From NCBI GenBank assembly GCA_049889415.1, contig JBMHDL010000005.1, positions 124,001 through 188,000 of the forward strand: DNA of 64,000 nucleotides, written 5' to 3'. The stretch is from JAYQKL01 sp049889415. Its GTDB lineage: Bacteria; Pseudomonadota; Alphaproteobacteria; RS24. A program made the position numbers and the translations under genes. The stretch's first letter is position 1, and each line of letters opens with the position of its first letter. The notes below the pieces were generated by a model. It worked only from the letters and a program-made list of their open reading frames with translations. It made no database searches and was not told the DNA's origin. Of the stretch, positions 42,114-49,636 are shown in pieces.

Positions 42114-42449
42114 ATGCGATTAAAGGCAGAAATTTGGATTGGCGGCCTGCTGCGCCGCGCGCAATCCTCCGGTGCCATGGCGCTGATCGCCCATCGCGGT
42201 GACAAGGATGCCGGCTCTGTCATGGTCAGGGTCAATGCCCTTGATGGATGCTCAGCGCTCTATGTGCCGTTCACCGGGCTTGAGGGGGAGCAGCGGTGGC
42301 GGCTTCTGACCGGGGGCGATACGCCTGACACGCAGGTTGAGGAGATCATTACCCGCGAAATAGAGTATGATCCTGACTTGTGGGTTGTGGAGATCGAGGA
42401 CCGGCAGGGGCGGCATTTTTTGGATGAAGCTGTCGAAACCTTGGATTAG
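42114..42449 (+). CDS. DUF1491 family protein
   Basis: A 111-residue alphaproteobacterial protein of unknown function. ATG 42114 (MRLKAEIWIGGLLRRAQS) is chosen; the frame runs upstream but the extra codons would overlap the sufE promoter region. ALIAHRGDKDAGSVMVRVN, RWRLLTGGDTPDTQVEEIIT and YDPDLWVVEIEDRQG are the family landmarks. Precedes the mechanosensitive channel by eight bases on the same strand. Confidence 0.85.
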   Translation: MRLKAEIWIGGLLRRAQSSGAMALIAHRGDKDAGSVMVRVNALDGCSALYVPFTGLEGEQRWRLLTGGDTPDTQVEEIITREIEYDPDLWVVEIEDRQGRHFLDEAVETLD

Positions 42450-42457
42450 GGTTGGTT

Positions 42458-43591
42458 ATGGAATATTTGACGGAATTATGGGCATTGGTGGAGTCAGTCT
42501 GGGAGGCGGGGGCCTACGGCATTGGCGGCGGTAATCTGATCGGTGCATTTGGCGTCTTTCTGTTTTTTGCCGTATTGCGGGGCTTGTTTACCCGCTTTGT
42601 GTTGGGTGCCCTCAACCGCTACGCCAGCCGAACCAAAACCGATATGGATGATTTGCTGCTTGAGGCGCTTGAACGGCCTTTGAAGTTTTTCTTCCTGATT
42701 TTGGGCGCCTTTTTCGGTGTGGAATTCCTCAGTCTTGAGGGCTTGCCGGAAGAATTGGCGGATAAAGGGTTGCGGACCCTGATTGCCATTGGCATTTTCT
42801 GGTCAATCCATGCCGCCGTGCATCCACTCTCCAGCCTGCTTGAACGCGCCAATGACCTGCTGTCCAAAGAGATCATCAACTGGCTCTTGACGGTTATCCG
42901 GATTGGGATTGTGCTGACGGGTGCAGCCACCATCTTGCAGACATGGGGTATTGAAATTGCCCCGATCATTGCCGGGTTTGGTCTGTTCGGTGTGGCAGTG
43001 GCGCTGGGAGCGCAGGATTTGTTCAAAAATCTGCTCGGCGGCCTTTCCATTCTTGTTGAAGGACGGTTCAAGCTGGGTGATTGGGTCAAGGTTGAGGGTG
43101 TCGCGGAGGGCACGGTCGAACACATCGGTTTTCGATCAACGCGCCTGCGTCAGTTTAATCAGGTCGCCGTTACCGTACCCAATAATATGTTTGCCGATCA
43201 TGCCGTCGTGAACTTTTCAACCATGAATCATCGGCGCATTTATTGGAAGATCGGTCTGGAATACCGAACCACCGTGGAGCAGATGAAGCAAGTGGTCAAC
43301 AGGTTGGATGCGTGGTTGAGTGCTCATGACGGCTTTGTCACTGATGACCGCGCCGTTCAGCACATCTATATCGACTCCTTCAATGACAGTTCCATCGACA
43401 TGATGGTTTACTGTTTTACGGTCACCACGGATTGGGAAGAGTGGCTTGGCCTGAAGCAGGAATTGGCCTTTGCCATAAAAAATATTGTTGAGGAAGTCGG
43501 TACAGGCTTTGCTTTCCCAAGCACGTCCCTCTATATCGAAAATTTACCGGGCGATCAGGCGGAAATTTTTGTTCCGCCGGAAAAGGACTAA
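42458..43591 (+). CDS. MscS-family mechanosensitive ion channel
   Basis: Inner-membrane channel of 377 residues. About four to five hydrophobic segments lie in the first 190 residues; the pore-lining helix TM3 is at FGLFGVAVALGAQDLFKNLL with the following GGLSILVEGRFKLGDWVKVEG beta-domain start, the hallmark of MscS. GTVEHIGFRSTRLRQFNQVAV and VPNNMFADHAVVNFS continue it. It has extra N-terminal helices relative to E. coli MscS (286 residues), as in YbdG/YnaI-type channels. Likely in a unit with DUF1491 and dadA (gaps 8 and 3 bases). Confidence 0.9.
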   Translation: MEYLTELWALVESVWEAGAYGIGGGNLIGAFGVFLFFAVLRGLFTRFVLGALNRYASRTKTDMDDLLLEALERPLKFFFLILGAFFGVEFLSLEGLPEELADKGLRTLIAIGIFWSIHAAVHPLSSLLERANDLLSKEIINWLLTVIRIGIVLTGAATILQTWGIEIAPIIAGFGLFGVAVALGAQDLFKNLLGGLSILVEGRFKLGDWVKVEGVAEGTVEHIGFRSTRLRQFNQVAVTVPNNMFADHAVVNFSTMNHRRIYWKIGLEYRTTVEQMKQVVNRLDAWLSAHDGFVTDDRAVQHIYIDSFNDSSIDMMVYCFTVTTDWEEWLGLKQELAFAIKNIVEEVGTGFAFPSTSLYIENLPGDQAEIFVPPEKD

Positions 43592-43594
43592 TCG

Positions 43595-44851
43595 ATGCAG
43601 CTGATTGTGATTGGCGGCGGCGTTGTCGGCGTTACAACCGCCTGGGAGCTGCAAAGAGACGGACATCAGGTTACCTTGATTGAGGCGCGCGAGGATGTCG
43701 CGCTCGAGACGAGTTTCGCCAATGGTGGGCAGATTGCCGTGACGGAAAGTGCCCCCTGGTCACGCCCCGGATTGATACGGGAATTTTTAACCAATGTTTT
43801 CTCCCAAACCCCTTATGGTTTGCGCTTGCGGGCTGATCCGGCCCAATGGCGCTGGTTGTTCCGGTTTTGGCGCAACACACAACCGGAGGTGTTTGACAAG
43901 GCCGTGGTGCGCAACTGGAAGCTGGCGGCTTACAGTCTGGACCGCCTGCAGCAAAACCGCCGTCAGCTCGGTAATGATTTTCACTATGACGACCGGCAGA
44001 ATGGCATCCTGCAACTGATCGGGGCGGATGCTGATTTACCGGTGATGAAATCCCATGCCGCATCGCTTGCCGCGCATGGCGCCAGGGTGGACTGGCTGGA
44101 CGGTTCAGCGCTTGTGGCGCAGGAGCCGGCCCTGGCCCATGCGGTTGAAGTGGGCCATGTCCGTGCGGCGATTTGGGGCGGTGCTGATGAAAGCGGTGAT
44201 GCCGCCATGTTTGCGCATAAATTAGCGGATGTGTTTGCAGGTCAGGGCGGGCGCGTGATGACCGGAACCACAGTGTCGGGATTTGTTTTGAACAAAGGCA
44301 GAATCGTCGCCCTGTCTACCAATCGTGGGGAACTGGCCGGTGATGCTTTCATATTGTGCGCCGGCACGGCCAGCCCGTCCCTTGCCGCCCAGCTGGGCGA
44401 ACGCCTGACACTTTTACCGGTTAAAGGTTATTCCCTGACCTCCCAGGTTATGGACGCTCAAAAGGCACCTGTCACCTCTTTGACGGACCTCTCGCAAAGG
44501 CTGGTTATTTCCCGTCTTGGAGAGCGGCTGAGGGTGGCCGGCTATGCTGAAATCGGCATGGCACCCGGGCTAAACCCGAAACGCATCGCCGCCATTCGCC
44601 GCCGAATGCAGATATTGTTTCCCGCCGCCGCCGATTATGCCGCCGGGGAAGCCTGGGCGGGTTTCCGCCCCATGACCCCAGACGGCGCGCCACTGGTCGG
44701 CCCCAGCGAGGTGTGTGAGAACTTATGGTTCAACACTGGGCATGGTACATTGGGGTGGACCCTGTGTCATGCCACCGCCCGCATGACGGCGGACAGTGTG
44801 ATGGGTCGCATGACTGAGATTGATATGGAGCCTTTTGCGCCTTTGCGGTAA
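43595..44851 (+). CDS. dadA: D-amino acid dehydrogenase (FAD-dependent oxidoreductase)
   Basis: Membrane-associated flavoprotein deaminating D-amino acids, such as D-alanine, to keto acids; 418 residues. The FAD dinucleotide-binding motif is at the N-terminus (LIVIGGGVVGVTTAWELQRDG) followed by TLIEAREDVALETSFANGGQ, the DadA signature. ESAPWSRPGL, NDFHYDDRQNGILQL, LLPVKGYSLT and the C-terminal GFRPMTPDGAPLVGP and NTGHGTLGWTL are diagnostic. Starts three bases after the channel stop. No dadX or dadR lies beside it. Confidence 0.93.
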   Translation: MQLIVIGGGVVGVTTAWELQRDGHQVTLIEAREDVALETSFANGGQIAVTESAPWSRPGLIREFLTNVFSQTPYGLRLRADPAQWRWLFRFWRNTQPEVFDKAVVRNWKLAAYSLDRLQQNRRQLGNDFHYDDRQNGILQLIGADADLPVMKSHAASLAAHGARVDWLDGSALVAQEPALAHAVEVGHVRAAIWGGADESGDAAMFAHKLADVFAGQGGRVMTGTTVSGFVLNKGRIVALSTNRGELAGDAFILCAGTASPSLAAQLGERLTLLPVKGYSLTSQVMDAQKAPVTSLTDLSQRLVISRLGERLRVAGYAEIGMAPGLNPKRIAAIRRRMQILFPAAADYAAGEAWAGFRPMTPDGAPLVGPSEVCENLWFNTGHGTLGWTLCHATARMTADSVMGRMTEIDMEPFAPLR

Positions 44852-44867
44852 GGCTTCCTGAGGGTTT

Positions 44868-45371
44868 TCAGCGGCGCCAGGGAATGCCGTGGCGTTGATC
44901 TGATGCAGGCTGATAAATGTCGGATAATTCAGCAACAGCCTGCCCGAATTGCTCGAGCGTGACTTCATCCGTAACCTCGAAGGCGTCAATGCCGCACCGT
45001 ATCATGTAGGCCCATTGGTCATAGGCGACATCGCCGACTGCCCGGATTTCACCTTGATACCCCATTTCATCACGCAGAATACGGGCGGAGCTGTAGCCGC
45101 GGCCGTTGCGGAAGGTCGGAAATTCCAACGCCACCACAGTCAAAGCGGCGAGATAGGGGGCCAGATCGCGGACATCCTCACCAAGCTGGGTCTTGCCCTG
45201 ATTGTCGGCGCGGATCAAGACACCAAATTGCGTATTGCGGCCTTTGAGCGTCTCGAAATTTTCTTTGAGCCTGTCCAGGGACACAAGAACAGGGCCGTCC
45301 GGAAGTGCTTCTTCATCGGCAACGGTTACAAAGTGATTGTCCGTGAAGGCCTGGTTTTTAATGAGAGGCAT
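44868..45371 (-). CDS. DUF934 family protein of the sulfite reductase operon
   Basis: A 167-residue protein of unknown biochemical role, regularly found with cysI in Proteobacteria. FGVLIRADNQGKTQLGEDVR, FPTFRNGRGYSSARILRDEM and AYMIRCGIDAFEV are the family landmarks. Its ATG at 45371 lies inside the end of cysI (14-base overlap), so it is coupled to it. In many relatives a PAPS reductase gene (cysH) sits between cysI and this gene; here it is missing. Last gene of a three-gene minus-strand operon. Confidence 0.9.
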   Translation of the reverse strand: MPLIKNQAFTDNHFVTVADEEALPDGPVLVSLDRLKENFETLKGRNTQFGVLIRADNQGKTQLGEDVRDLAPYLAALTVVALEFPTFRNGRGYSSARILRDEMGYQGEIRAVGDVAYDQWAYMIRCGIDAFEVTDEVTLEQFGQAVAELSDIYQPASDQRHGIPWRR

Positions 45372-47016
45372 AAAGACGCTCCTTGAACGGGTCTATGCCG
45401 ACACGTCTGTAGGTGTCGAGGAAGCGCTCGTCCCCCTCACGCAGTTCAACATAGGTATCAACAATGGTTTCTATGGCGTCAACCACCTCATCCTCGGTGA
45501 ACGCGGCGCCGGTGATTTTGCCGATGGCAGCGGTTTCATCGGAAGTGCCGCCAAGTGTCACCTGATAGAATTCCGTTCCTTTTTTATCGACTCCTAGAAT
45601 GCCGATATGCCCGACATGGTGATGGCCGCAGGCATTGATGCAGCCAGAAATTTTGATCTTGAGCTCACCAATATTTTTTTGCCTGTCCAGATCCGAAAAG
45701 CGGTTGGAAATTTCCTGCGCTAAGGGGATGGAGCGGGCATTGGCGAGATCGCAATAATCCAATCCCGGACAGGCGATGGAGTCGCTGATCAGTCCATGAT
45801 TGGCGGTTGCGAGATCCCGGGCGGCAAGCCTGTCATAAACCGTTTTAAGGTCGGCCAGCTTGACATTGGGCAGGACAAGATTCTGTTCATGCGTGACGCG
45901 GATTTCATCCATGCCGAAGTTTCCGGCAATTTCCGCAACGGCCCGCATCTGAGCGGAACTGGCATCCCCCGGGATGCCGCCGATCGGTTTCAACGAGATA
46001 TTGACTATGGCGTAACCGGAGATTTTATGCGGGACTACATTGGTTTTCACCCATCGACAGAAGTCGTCATTCTCCTCCAGAGCCTGACCATGGCCGACAT
46101 CTTCAGCCGGTAAGTCTTCATAGGCCGGGGGCGCAAAATAGGTGGCAATGCGCTGGAGTTCCTGCTCCGGTACACGCAGGACCTGGCTGGCGTCTATGCG
46201 GGAAAATTCCTCTTCAACCAGGCGGGTCATCTCTTCCTGCCCGATTTCATGAACTAGGATTTTGATGCGTGCCTTATAGGCATTGTCACGCCGGCCCATG
46301 CTGTTATAGACCCGCATGACCGCCTCGAGATAAGCCAGCAATTGTTCGGCCGGTACGAAGTCACGCAATTTTTTTGCGATGAAGGGTGTACGGCCCAATC
46401 CGCCGCCGACATGCACCTCATAACCGTTTTGGCCTGCGGCATTAGTGACGCAGACAATGCCGATATCATGGAAGCGGATGGCGGCGCGGTCATTTTCATG
46501 GGCCGTGACGGCAATTTTGAATTTACGCGGCAGGTAAGAAAATTCAGGATGAAAGGTTGACCATTGGCGGATGATTTCGGAAATGATGCGCGGATCCTCG
46601 ACTTCACCGTCAATCACCCCGGCATATTGGTCAGCCGTGACATTTCGGATGCAGTTGCCGGATGTCTGGATGGCATGCATTTCAACCTCAGCCAGCTCCG
46701 CCAGAAGATCCGGTACTTCCGGGAGCTTCGGCCAATTATATTGGATATTTTGGCGGGTTGTGAAATGTCCGTATCCACGGTCATATTTGTCGGCAATGTC
46801 CGCCAGTTTGAACATTTGCCGGCTGTTGAGTGTGCCATAGGGAATGGCAACGCGCAGCATATAGGCGTGCAACTGCAAATAAAGCCCGTTCATAAGGCGC
46901 AGCGGTTTAAAGGCGTCCTCACTCAACTCGCCCTTGACCCGGCGTTCGACCTGGCCGCGGAACTGAGCGACACGGTCTCTGACGATTTTATGATCGAATT
47001 CATCGTAACGATACAT
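45358..47016 (-). CDS. cysI: Nitrite/sulfite reductase hemoprotein (CysI-like)
   Basis: Six-electron siroheme/4Fe-4S reductase that makes sulfide from sulfite (nitrite reduction is possible in the family). It has 552 residues. The cluster and siroheme ligands are Cys-X5-Cys in ACPGLDYCDLAN near residue 405 and Cys-X3-Cys in GCINACGHHHVGHIG near 450. TTRQNIQYNWPKL is the anion-site region. In alphaproteobacteria with this operon the partner reductase is usually a separate flavoprotein, not seen here. Starts three bases after the DUF2849 stop. Uses siroheme, whose methyltransferase is at 60605. Confidence 0.93.
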   Translation of the reverse strand: MYRYDEFDHKIVRDRVAQFRGQVERRVKGELSEDAFKPLRLMNGLYLQLHAYMLRVAIPYGTLNSRQMFKLADIADKYDRGYGHFTTRQNIQYNWPKLPEVPDLLAELAEVEMHAIQTSGNCIRNVTADQYAGVIDGEVEDPRIISEIIRQWSTFHPEFSYLPRKFKIAVTAHENDRAAIRFHDIGIVCVTNAAGQNGYEVHVGGGLGRTPFIAKKLRDFVPAEQLLAYLEAVMRVYNSMGRRDNAYKARIKILVHEIGQEEMTRLVEEEFSRIDASQVLRVPEQELQRIATYFAPPAYEDLPAEDVGHGQALEENDDFCRWVKTNVVPHKISGYAIVNISLKPIGGIPGDASSAQMRAVAEIAGNFGMDEIRVTHEQNLVLPNVKLADLKTVYDRLAARDLATANHGLISDSIACPGLDYCDLANARSIPLAQEISNRFSDLDRQKNIGELKIKISGCINACGHHHVGHIGILGVDKKGTEFYQVTLGGTSDETAAIGKITGAAFTEDEVVDAIETIVDTYVELREGDERFLDTYRRVGIDPFKERLYASH

Positions 47017-47018
47017 GA

Positions 47019-47339
47019 TTACACTCCGGCCTGTTTGCCCAGATCTTTGCGAATGGTCGGCCCTTTGGCGCGAATGATTTCCCGAACACTGACCGGAGCG
47101 AAAGCCTCCCCGGACTGCTTGACTTCGAACGGATAAATGCCAACCACTTCAAGCTCCGACCCCTCAGCTGTGGCATTATCCAGACTTGCGGCAGCTGCTT
47201 CCGGGCCGTCGAGAATGGCCGCAAGACCAAAATCAGTCTCCCAGGCACCTGACTTGGAAAAATATACCACCTCGCCATCGGTGAGGCGATTGCCCGTAAT
47301 GGCTTGAAAGCGAGCCCCTTTTGAAGAATGTTGCGCCAT
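47019..47339 (-). CDS. DUF2849 family protein
   Basis: A 106-residue protein of unknown function that routinely precedes cysI in Alphaproteobacteria. ATG 47339 (MAQHSSKGARFQAITGNRL) is chosen; the frame to 47384 would add an unlikely N-terminus. GEVVYFSKSGAWETDFGLA and GIYPFEVKQSGEAFAPVSVR are family landmarks. Heads the minus-strand operon DUF2849-cysI-DUF934; in related genomes siroheme synthase precedes it, here not. Upstream 138 bases are shared with the divergent YcgN gene. Confidence 0.87.
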   Translation of the reverse strand: MAQHSSKGARFQAITGNRLTDGEVVYFSKSGAWETDFGLAAILDGPEAAAASLDNATAEGSELEVVGIYPFEVKQSGEAFAPVSVREIIRAKGPTIRKDLGKQAGV

Positions 47340-47477
47340 ATGTGTTGTGTCTTCCTTGCTGAACTGAGCGCAAACTAGCTTCAAATTCTCTTTTTTTCAA
47401 GGTTTAAGGGGATTATTGGGATTTACACCCGGATTTTGTGGAATTTGCCAAACCCCTTCATGATGTTAAGATGAGCC

Positions 47478-47957
47478 ATGTCTGAAAATGTATCTGAGCG
47501 TCTCGACTCCCCGGCATTTTGGGAGCATAAAAAACTGCAGGATATGACCCATGAGCAATGGGAGTCCCTTTGTGATGGATGCGCCAAATGCTGTCTGGTC
47601 AAGCTGGTGGATGATGAGACCGAGGAACTGCATTATACATCCCTGTCATGTCGGCTCTTGAATGAGGCCAGTTGCCGCTGCAACGATTATGCGAACCGGT
47701 CGACTCTGGTCGACGGGTGTTTGAAACTCACGCCTGAAACCCTGCCGGACATGATGAGCTGGTTGCCCGAGACATGCAGTTACAAATTGCTGGCCGAGGG
47801 GCAGGCTCTGCCGCCATGGCACCCGTTGATCACCGGTGATCCCCAAAGCGTTCACGATGCGGGCATCAGCATTCAGGGTAAATGCACCAGCGAAAAAAAA
47901 TGTGACGGACCCGAGCAGGATTATATTGTGCCAAATGGTTTTTTTGATCCGTCATAG
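47478..47957 (+). CDS. YcgN family cysteine-cluster protein (UPF0260)
   Basis: A 159-residue protein with many cysteines of unknown function; the family is widely conserved in Proteobacteria. The CxxC-type cluster LCDGCAKCCLVKLVDDET near residue 36, then TSLSCRLLNEASCRCNDYA and LVDGCLKLTPETL, suggests metal or Fe-S binding. Ends with GKCTSEKKCDGPEQDYIV. ATG 47478. Divergent from the sulfite reductase operon; no functional link can be shown. Confidence 0.9.
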   Translation: MSENVSERLDSPAFWEHKKLQDMTHEQWESLCDGCAKCCLVKLVDDETEELHYTSLSCRLLNEASCRCNDYANRSTLVDGCLKLTPETLPDMMSWLPETCSYKLLAEGQALPPWHPLITGDPQSVHDAGISIQGKCTSEKKCDGPEQDYIVPNGFFDPS

Positions 47958-47975
47958 TTGGAGCTAAGCCTTTTT

Positions 47976-48028
47976 ATTCAATGGATATTGTCGAAAATAT
48001 ACCCGCAAAAATATATAAGCCATTGAAT
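47976..48028. repeat. 9-base inverted repeat beside the tail-protein remnant
   Basis: ATTCAATGG (47976-47984) and CCATTGAAT (48020-48028) are perfect inverse complements separated by 35 very AT-rich bases; ACCATTGA recurs once more just downstream. It is too far apart for a good terminator and lacks a T tract. It sits between the YcgN gene and the tail-protein fragment. Confidence 0.35.
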
Positions 48029-48043
48029 TATAATAAAAAACCA

Positions 48044-48072
48044 TTGACAGGCGTGACGCTTGCTGATATCCT
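48044..48072 (+). promoter_or_regulatory. Promoter-like elements before the tail-protein remnant
   Basis: TTGACA at 48044-48049, 17-base spacer and TATCCT at 48067-48072. The -10 is weak and no ribosome binding site or ATG follows, so expression of the remnant is doubtful. Confidence 0.25.
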
Positions 48073-48402
48073 TTCAGTCATAATCACATAATCACCCCCG
48101 GTGCATATAATGACACCACATTGACAATTCAGGACCGGGATATTGTTCTCGGTATTACGGCCCGCGTTGTGACGGCTTTGCCCGCGCAGCAGCAATGGAA
48201 GCTCGGTGTTTCGGCTGATGACGGGCGTTATGGAACACAAATCGGTGGCGCTGAGGGGTCGACAAATATTGGGGTCTCGTCCTCGCCGCAGGCATATTAC
48301 GGTCAAACGCCCGTGCGCATAACAGCACAATCCGGCACTTTGTCCAGCGGTCAAATCCGGCTCAAACTTTTCCTGTTCCGTCTGACATTGCCGGCGGCCT
48401 GA
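48067..48402 (+). pseudogene. C-terminal fragment of a DUF2793-like phage/GTA tail-associated protein
   Basis: The open frame follows a TGA stop at 48064 and has no ATG; only a TTG at 48121 without a Shine-Dalgarno could start it. RDIVLGITARVVTAL, VSADDGRYGTQIGGAEGSTN, AYYGQTPVRITAQSG and SGQIRLKLFLFRL resemble the C-terminal beta-structured region that ends DUF2793-type proteins associated with prophages and gene transfer agents. The N-terminal several hundred residues usual in that family are missing. It lies alone between YcgN and ccmI; 47958-48066 and 48403-48479 carry no other gene. I infer a decayed remnant; a short functional protein cannot be excluded. Confidence 0.55.
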
Positions 48403-48479
48403 TCCGAACCCTGCTTGTCTTTACCATTCAGGCTGATATGTTCTGGCTGATGGATGACAAGATTGCGAAGGAGTAAGGG

Positions 48480-49145
48480 ATGGTCTGGGTGGTGCTGGCG
48501 GTGTTGGCGTTGGGCGCTGTGGTGGTTTTGGCGCGTCCGTTCTGGCACGCCCGCCTGACGGAGCAAGCCGAAAAGGTGACGCTTTTGACTCTTGTTGGTG
48601 GCCTGCCGGTATTTGCACTCGGCGTCTATTTCTATCTCGGCAACCCGACACTTCCCGCCTTTCCCTTGGCGCCGCGCCTGAGCGGTCCGCTCGAAAAACT
48701 GCCCCCTGCCGCCATTGTCGCTAAGCTTGAACAGACTTTGATGGCCAACCCGAATGATGGTGAAGGTTGGCGGTTGCTTGCGCGTATCAGGACCCGTCAA
48801 AACGACCCTGACCAGGCGGCTGAGGCGTGGGGCAATCTGCTTTATTTGGCACCTGATGACACCGAAGCAGCACTTGGTCTTGCCGCCGCCCGAATCGAAA
48901 GGGAGGGCGGCATCATCAGTGCCGACAGTCAGCTATTGATCGAGCAGGCTTATGCCCGGGCACCTGATAACCGTTTGGCGCTTTATTACCGGGGGTTACT
49001 CGCCCAGCAGACGGGTGATGTGCCGGCGGCCCTTGCATTTTGGCGCGAAAGCCGGGACGCGGGATCAGGGGATGCCGCCTGGACGGATTTCATTGATACC
49101 AAGCTGGCGGGCCTGACGGCCTTGGCCCCTCCTGCGGCGAGATGA
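48480..49145 (+). CDS. ccmI: Cytochrome c maturation protein CcmI, compact form
   Basis: Apocytochrome-handling subunit of the cytochrome c maturation system; 221 residues, ATG 48480 with AAGGAG upstream. TM1 (WVVLAVLALGAVVVLARPF) and TM2 (LLTLVGGLPVFALGVYFYLG) are separated by only about 15 residues, whereas the usual CcmI has a long cytoplasmic loop with a leucine-zipper-like region there. After TM2 come TPR units: MANPNDGEGWRLLARIRTRQ, AWGNLLYLAPDDTEAALGLA and YARAPDNRLALYYRGLLAQQ. First gene of ccmI-E-F-H. The assignment rests on context plus architecture; a generic TPR protein is the alternative. Confidence 0.82.
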   Translation: MVWVVLAVLALGAVVVLARPFWHARLTEQAEKVTLLTLVGGLPVFALGVYFYLGNPTLPAFPLAPRLSGPLEKLPPAAIVAKLEQTLMANPNDGEGWRLLARIRTRQNDPDQAAEAWGNLLYLAPDDTEAALGLAAARIEREGGIISADSQLLIEQAYARAPDNRLALYYRGLLAQQTGDVPAALAFWRESRDAGSGDAAWTDFIDTKLAGLTALAPPAAR

Positions 49146-49195
49146 GCCTTTTTCTTTCGCAGGTCATGGCGCTATAAAGAGGGTCAGGAGCTGAT

Positions 49196-49636
49196 ATGAC
49201 CCCAAAACAGACACGCCTTACCTTTCTGATATCCGGACTGGCCTTGCTGGCTCTGGTCATGATGCTTGCCCTGACCGCGCTTGAGGATAATCTGGTCTAC
49301 TTCCGGTCCCCCAGTGACATTGCGGCGCACCCAGCTGAAATCGGCAAAACCATCAGGGTCGGTGGTCTGGTGAAGTCGGGCAGTGTGCGAAAAACCGGCA
49401 AAGAGAACCGTTTTGTCGTCACCGATGGCGGCGCCGAGATTGCCGTTCGTCATATCGGGTTGCTGCCTGACTTGTTCCGCGAAGGCCAAGGGGTTGTTGT
49501 CGAGGGCGCTTTTGAAACGCCGGCAGTGTTTACCGCGAGCACGGTTTTGGCCAAACATGATGAAACATACATGCCACCGGAGGTTGCCGAAGCGTTGAAG
49601 CAATCGGGTGTCTGGGAAGGCGAGGCGCCGAAATGA
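49196..49636 (+). CDS. ccmE: Cytochrome c maturation protein CcmE (heme chaperone)
   Basis: Periplasmic heme chaperone anchored by one N-terminal helix (LTFLISGLALLALVMMLAL); 146 residues. The OB-fold includes RVGGLVKSGSVRKTGKENRF and LLPDLFREGQGVVVEGAF. The covalent heme-binding His is in TVLAKHDETYMPPEV. ATG 49196 has CAGGAG upstream. Stop overlaps the ccmF ATG (ATGA). Receives heme from CcmABCD, not in this window, and hands it to CcmF/H. Confidence 0.96.
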   Translation: MTPKQTRLTFLISGLALLALVMMLALTALEDNLVYFRSPSDIAAHPAEIGKTIRVGGLVKSGSVRKTGKENRFVVTDGGAEIAVRHIGLLPDLFREGQGVVVEGAFETPAVFTASTVLAKHDETYMPPEVAEALKQSGVWEGEAPK

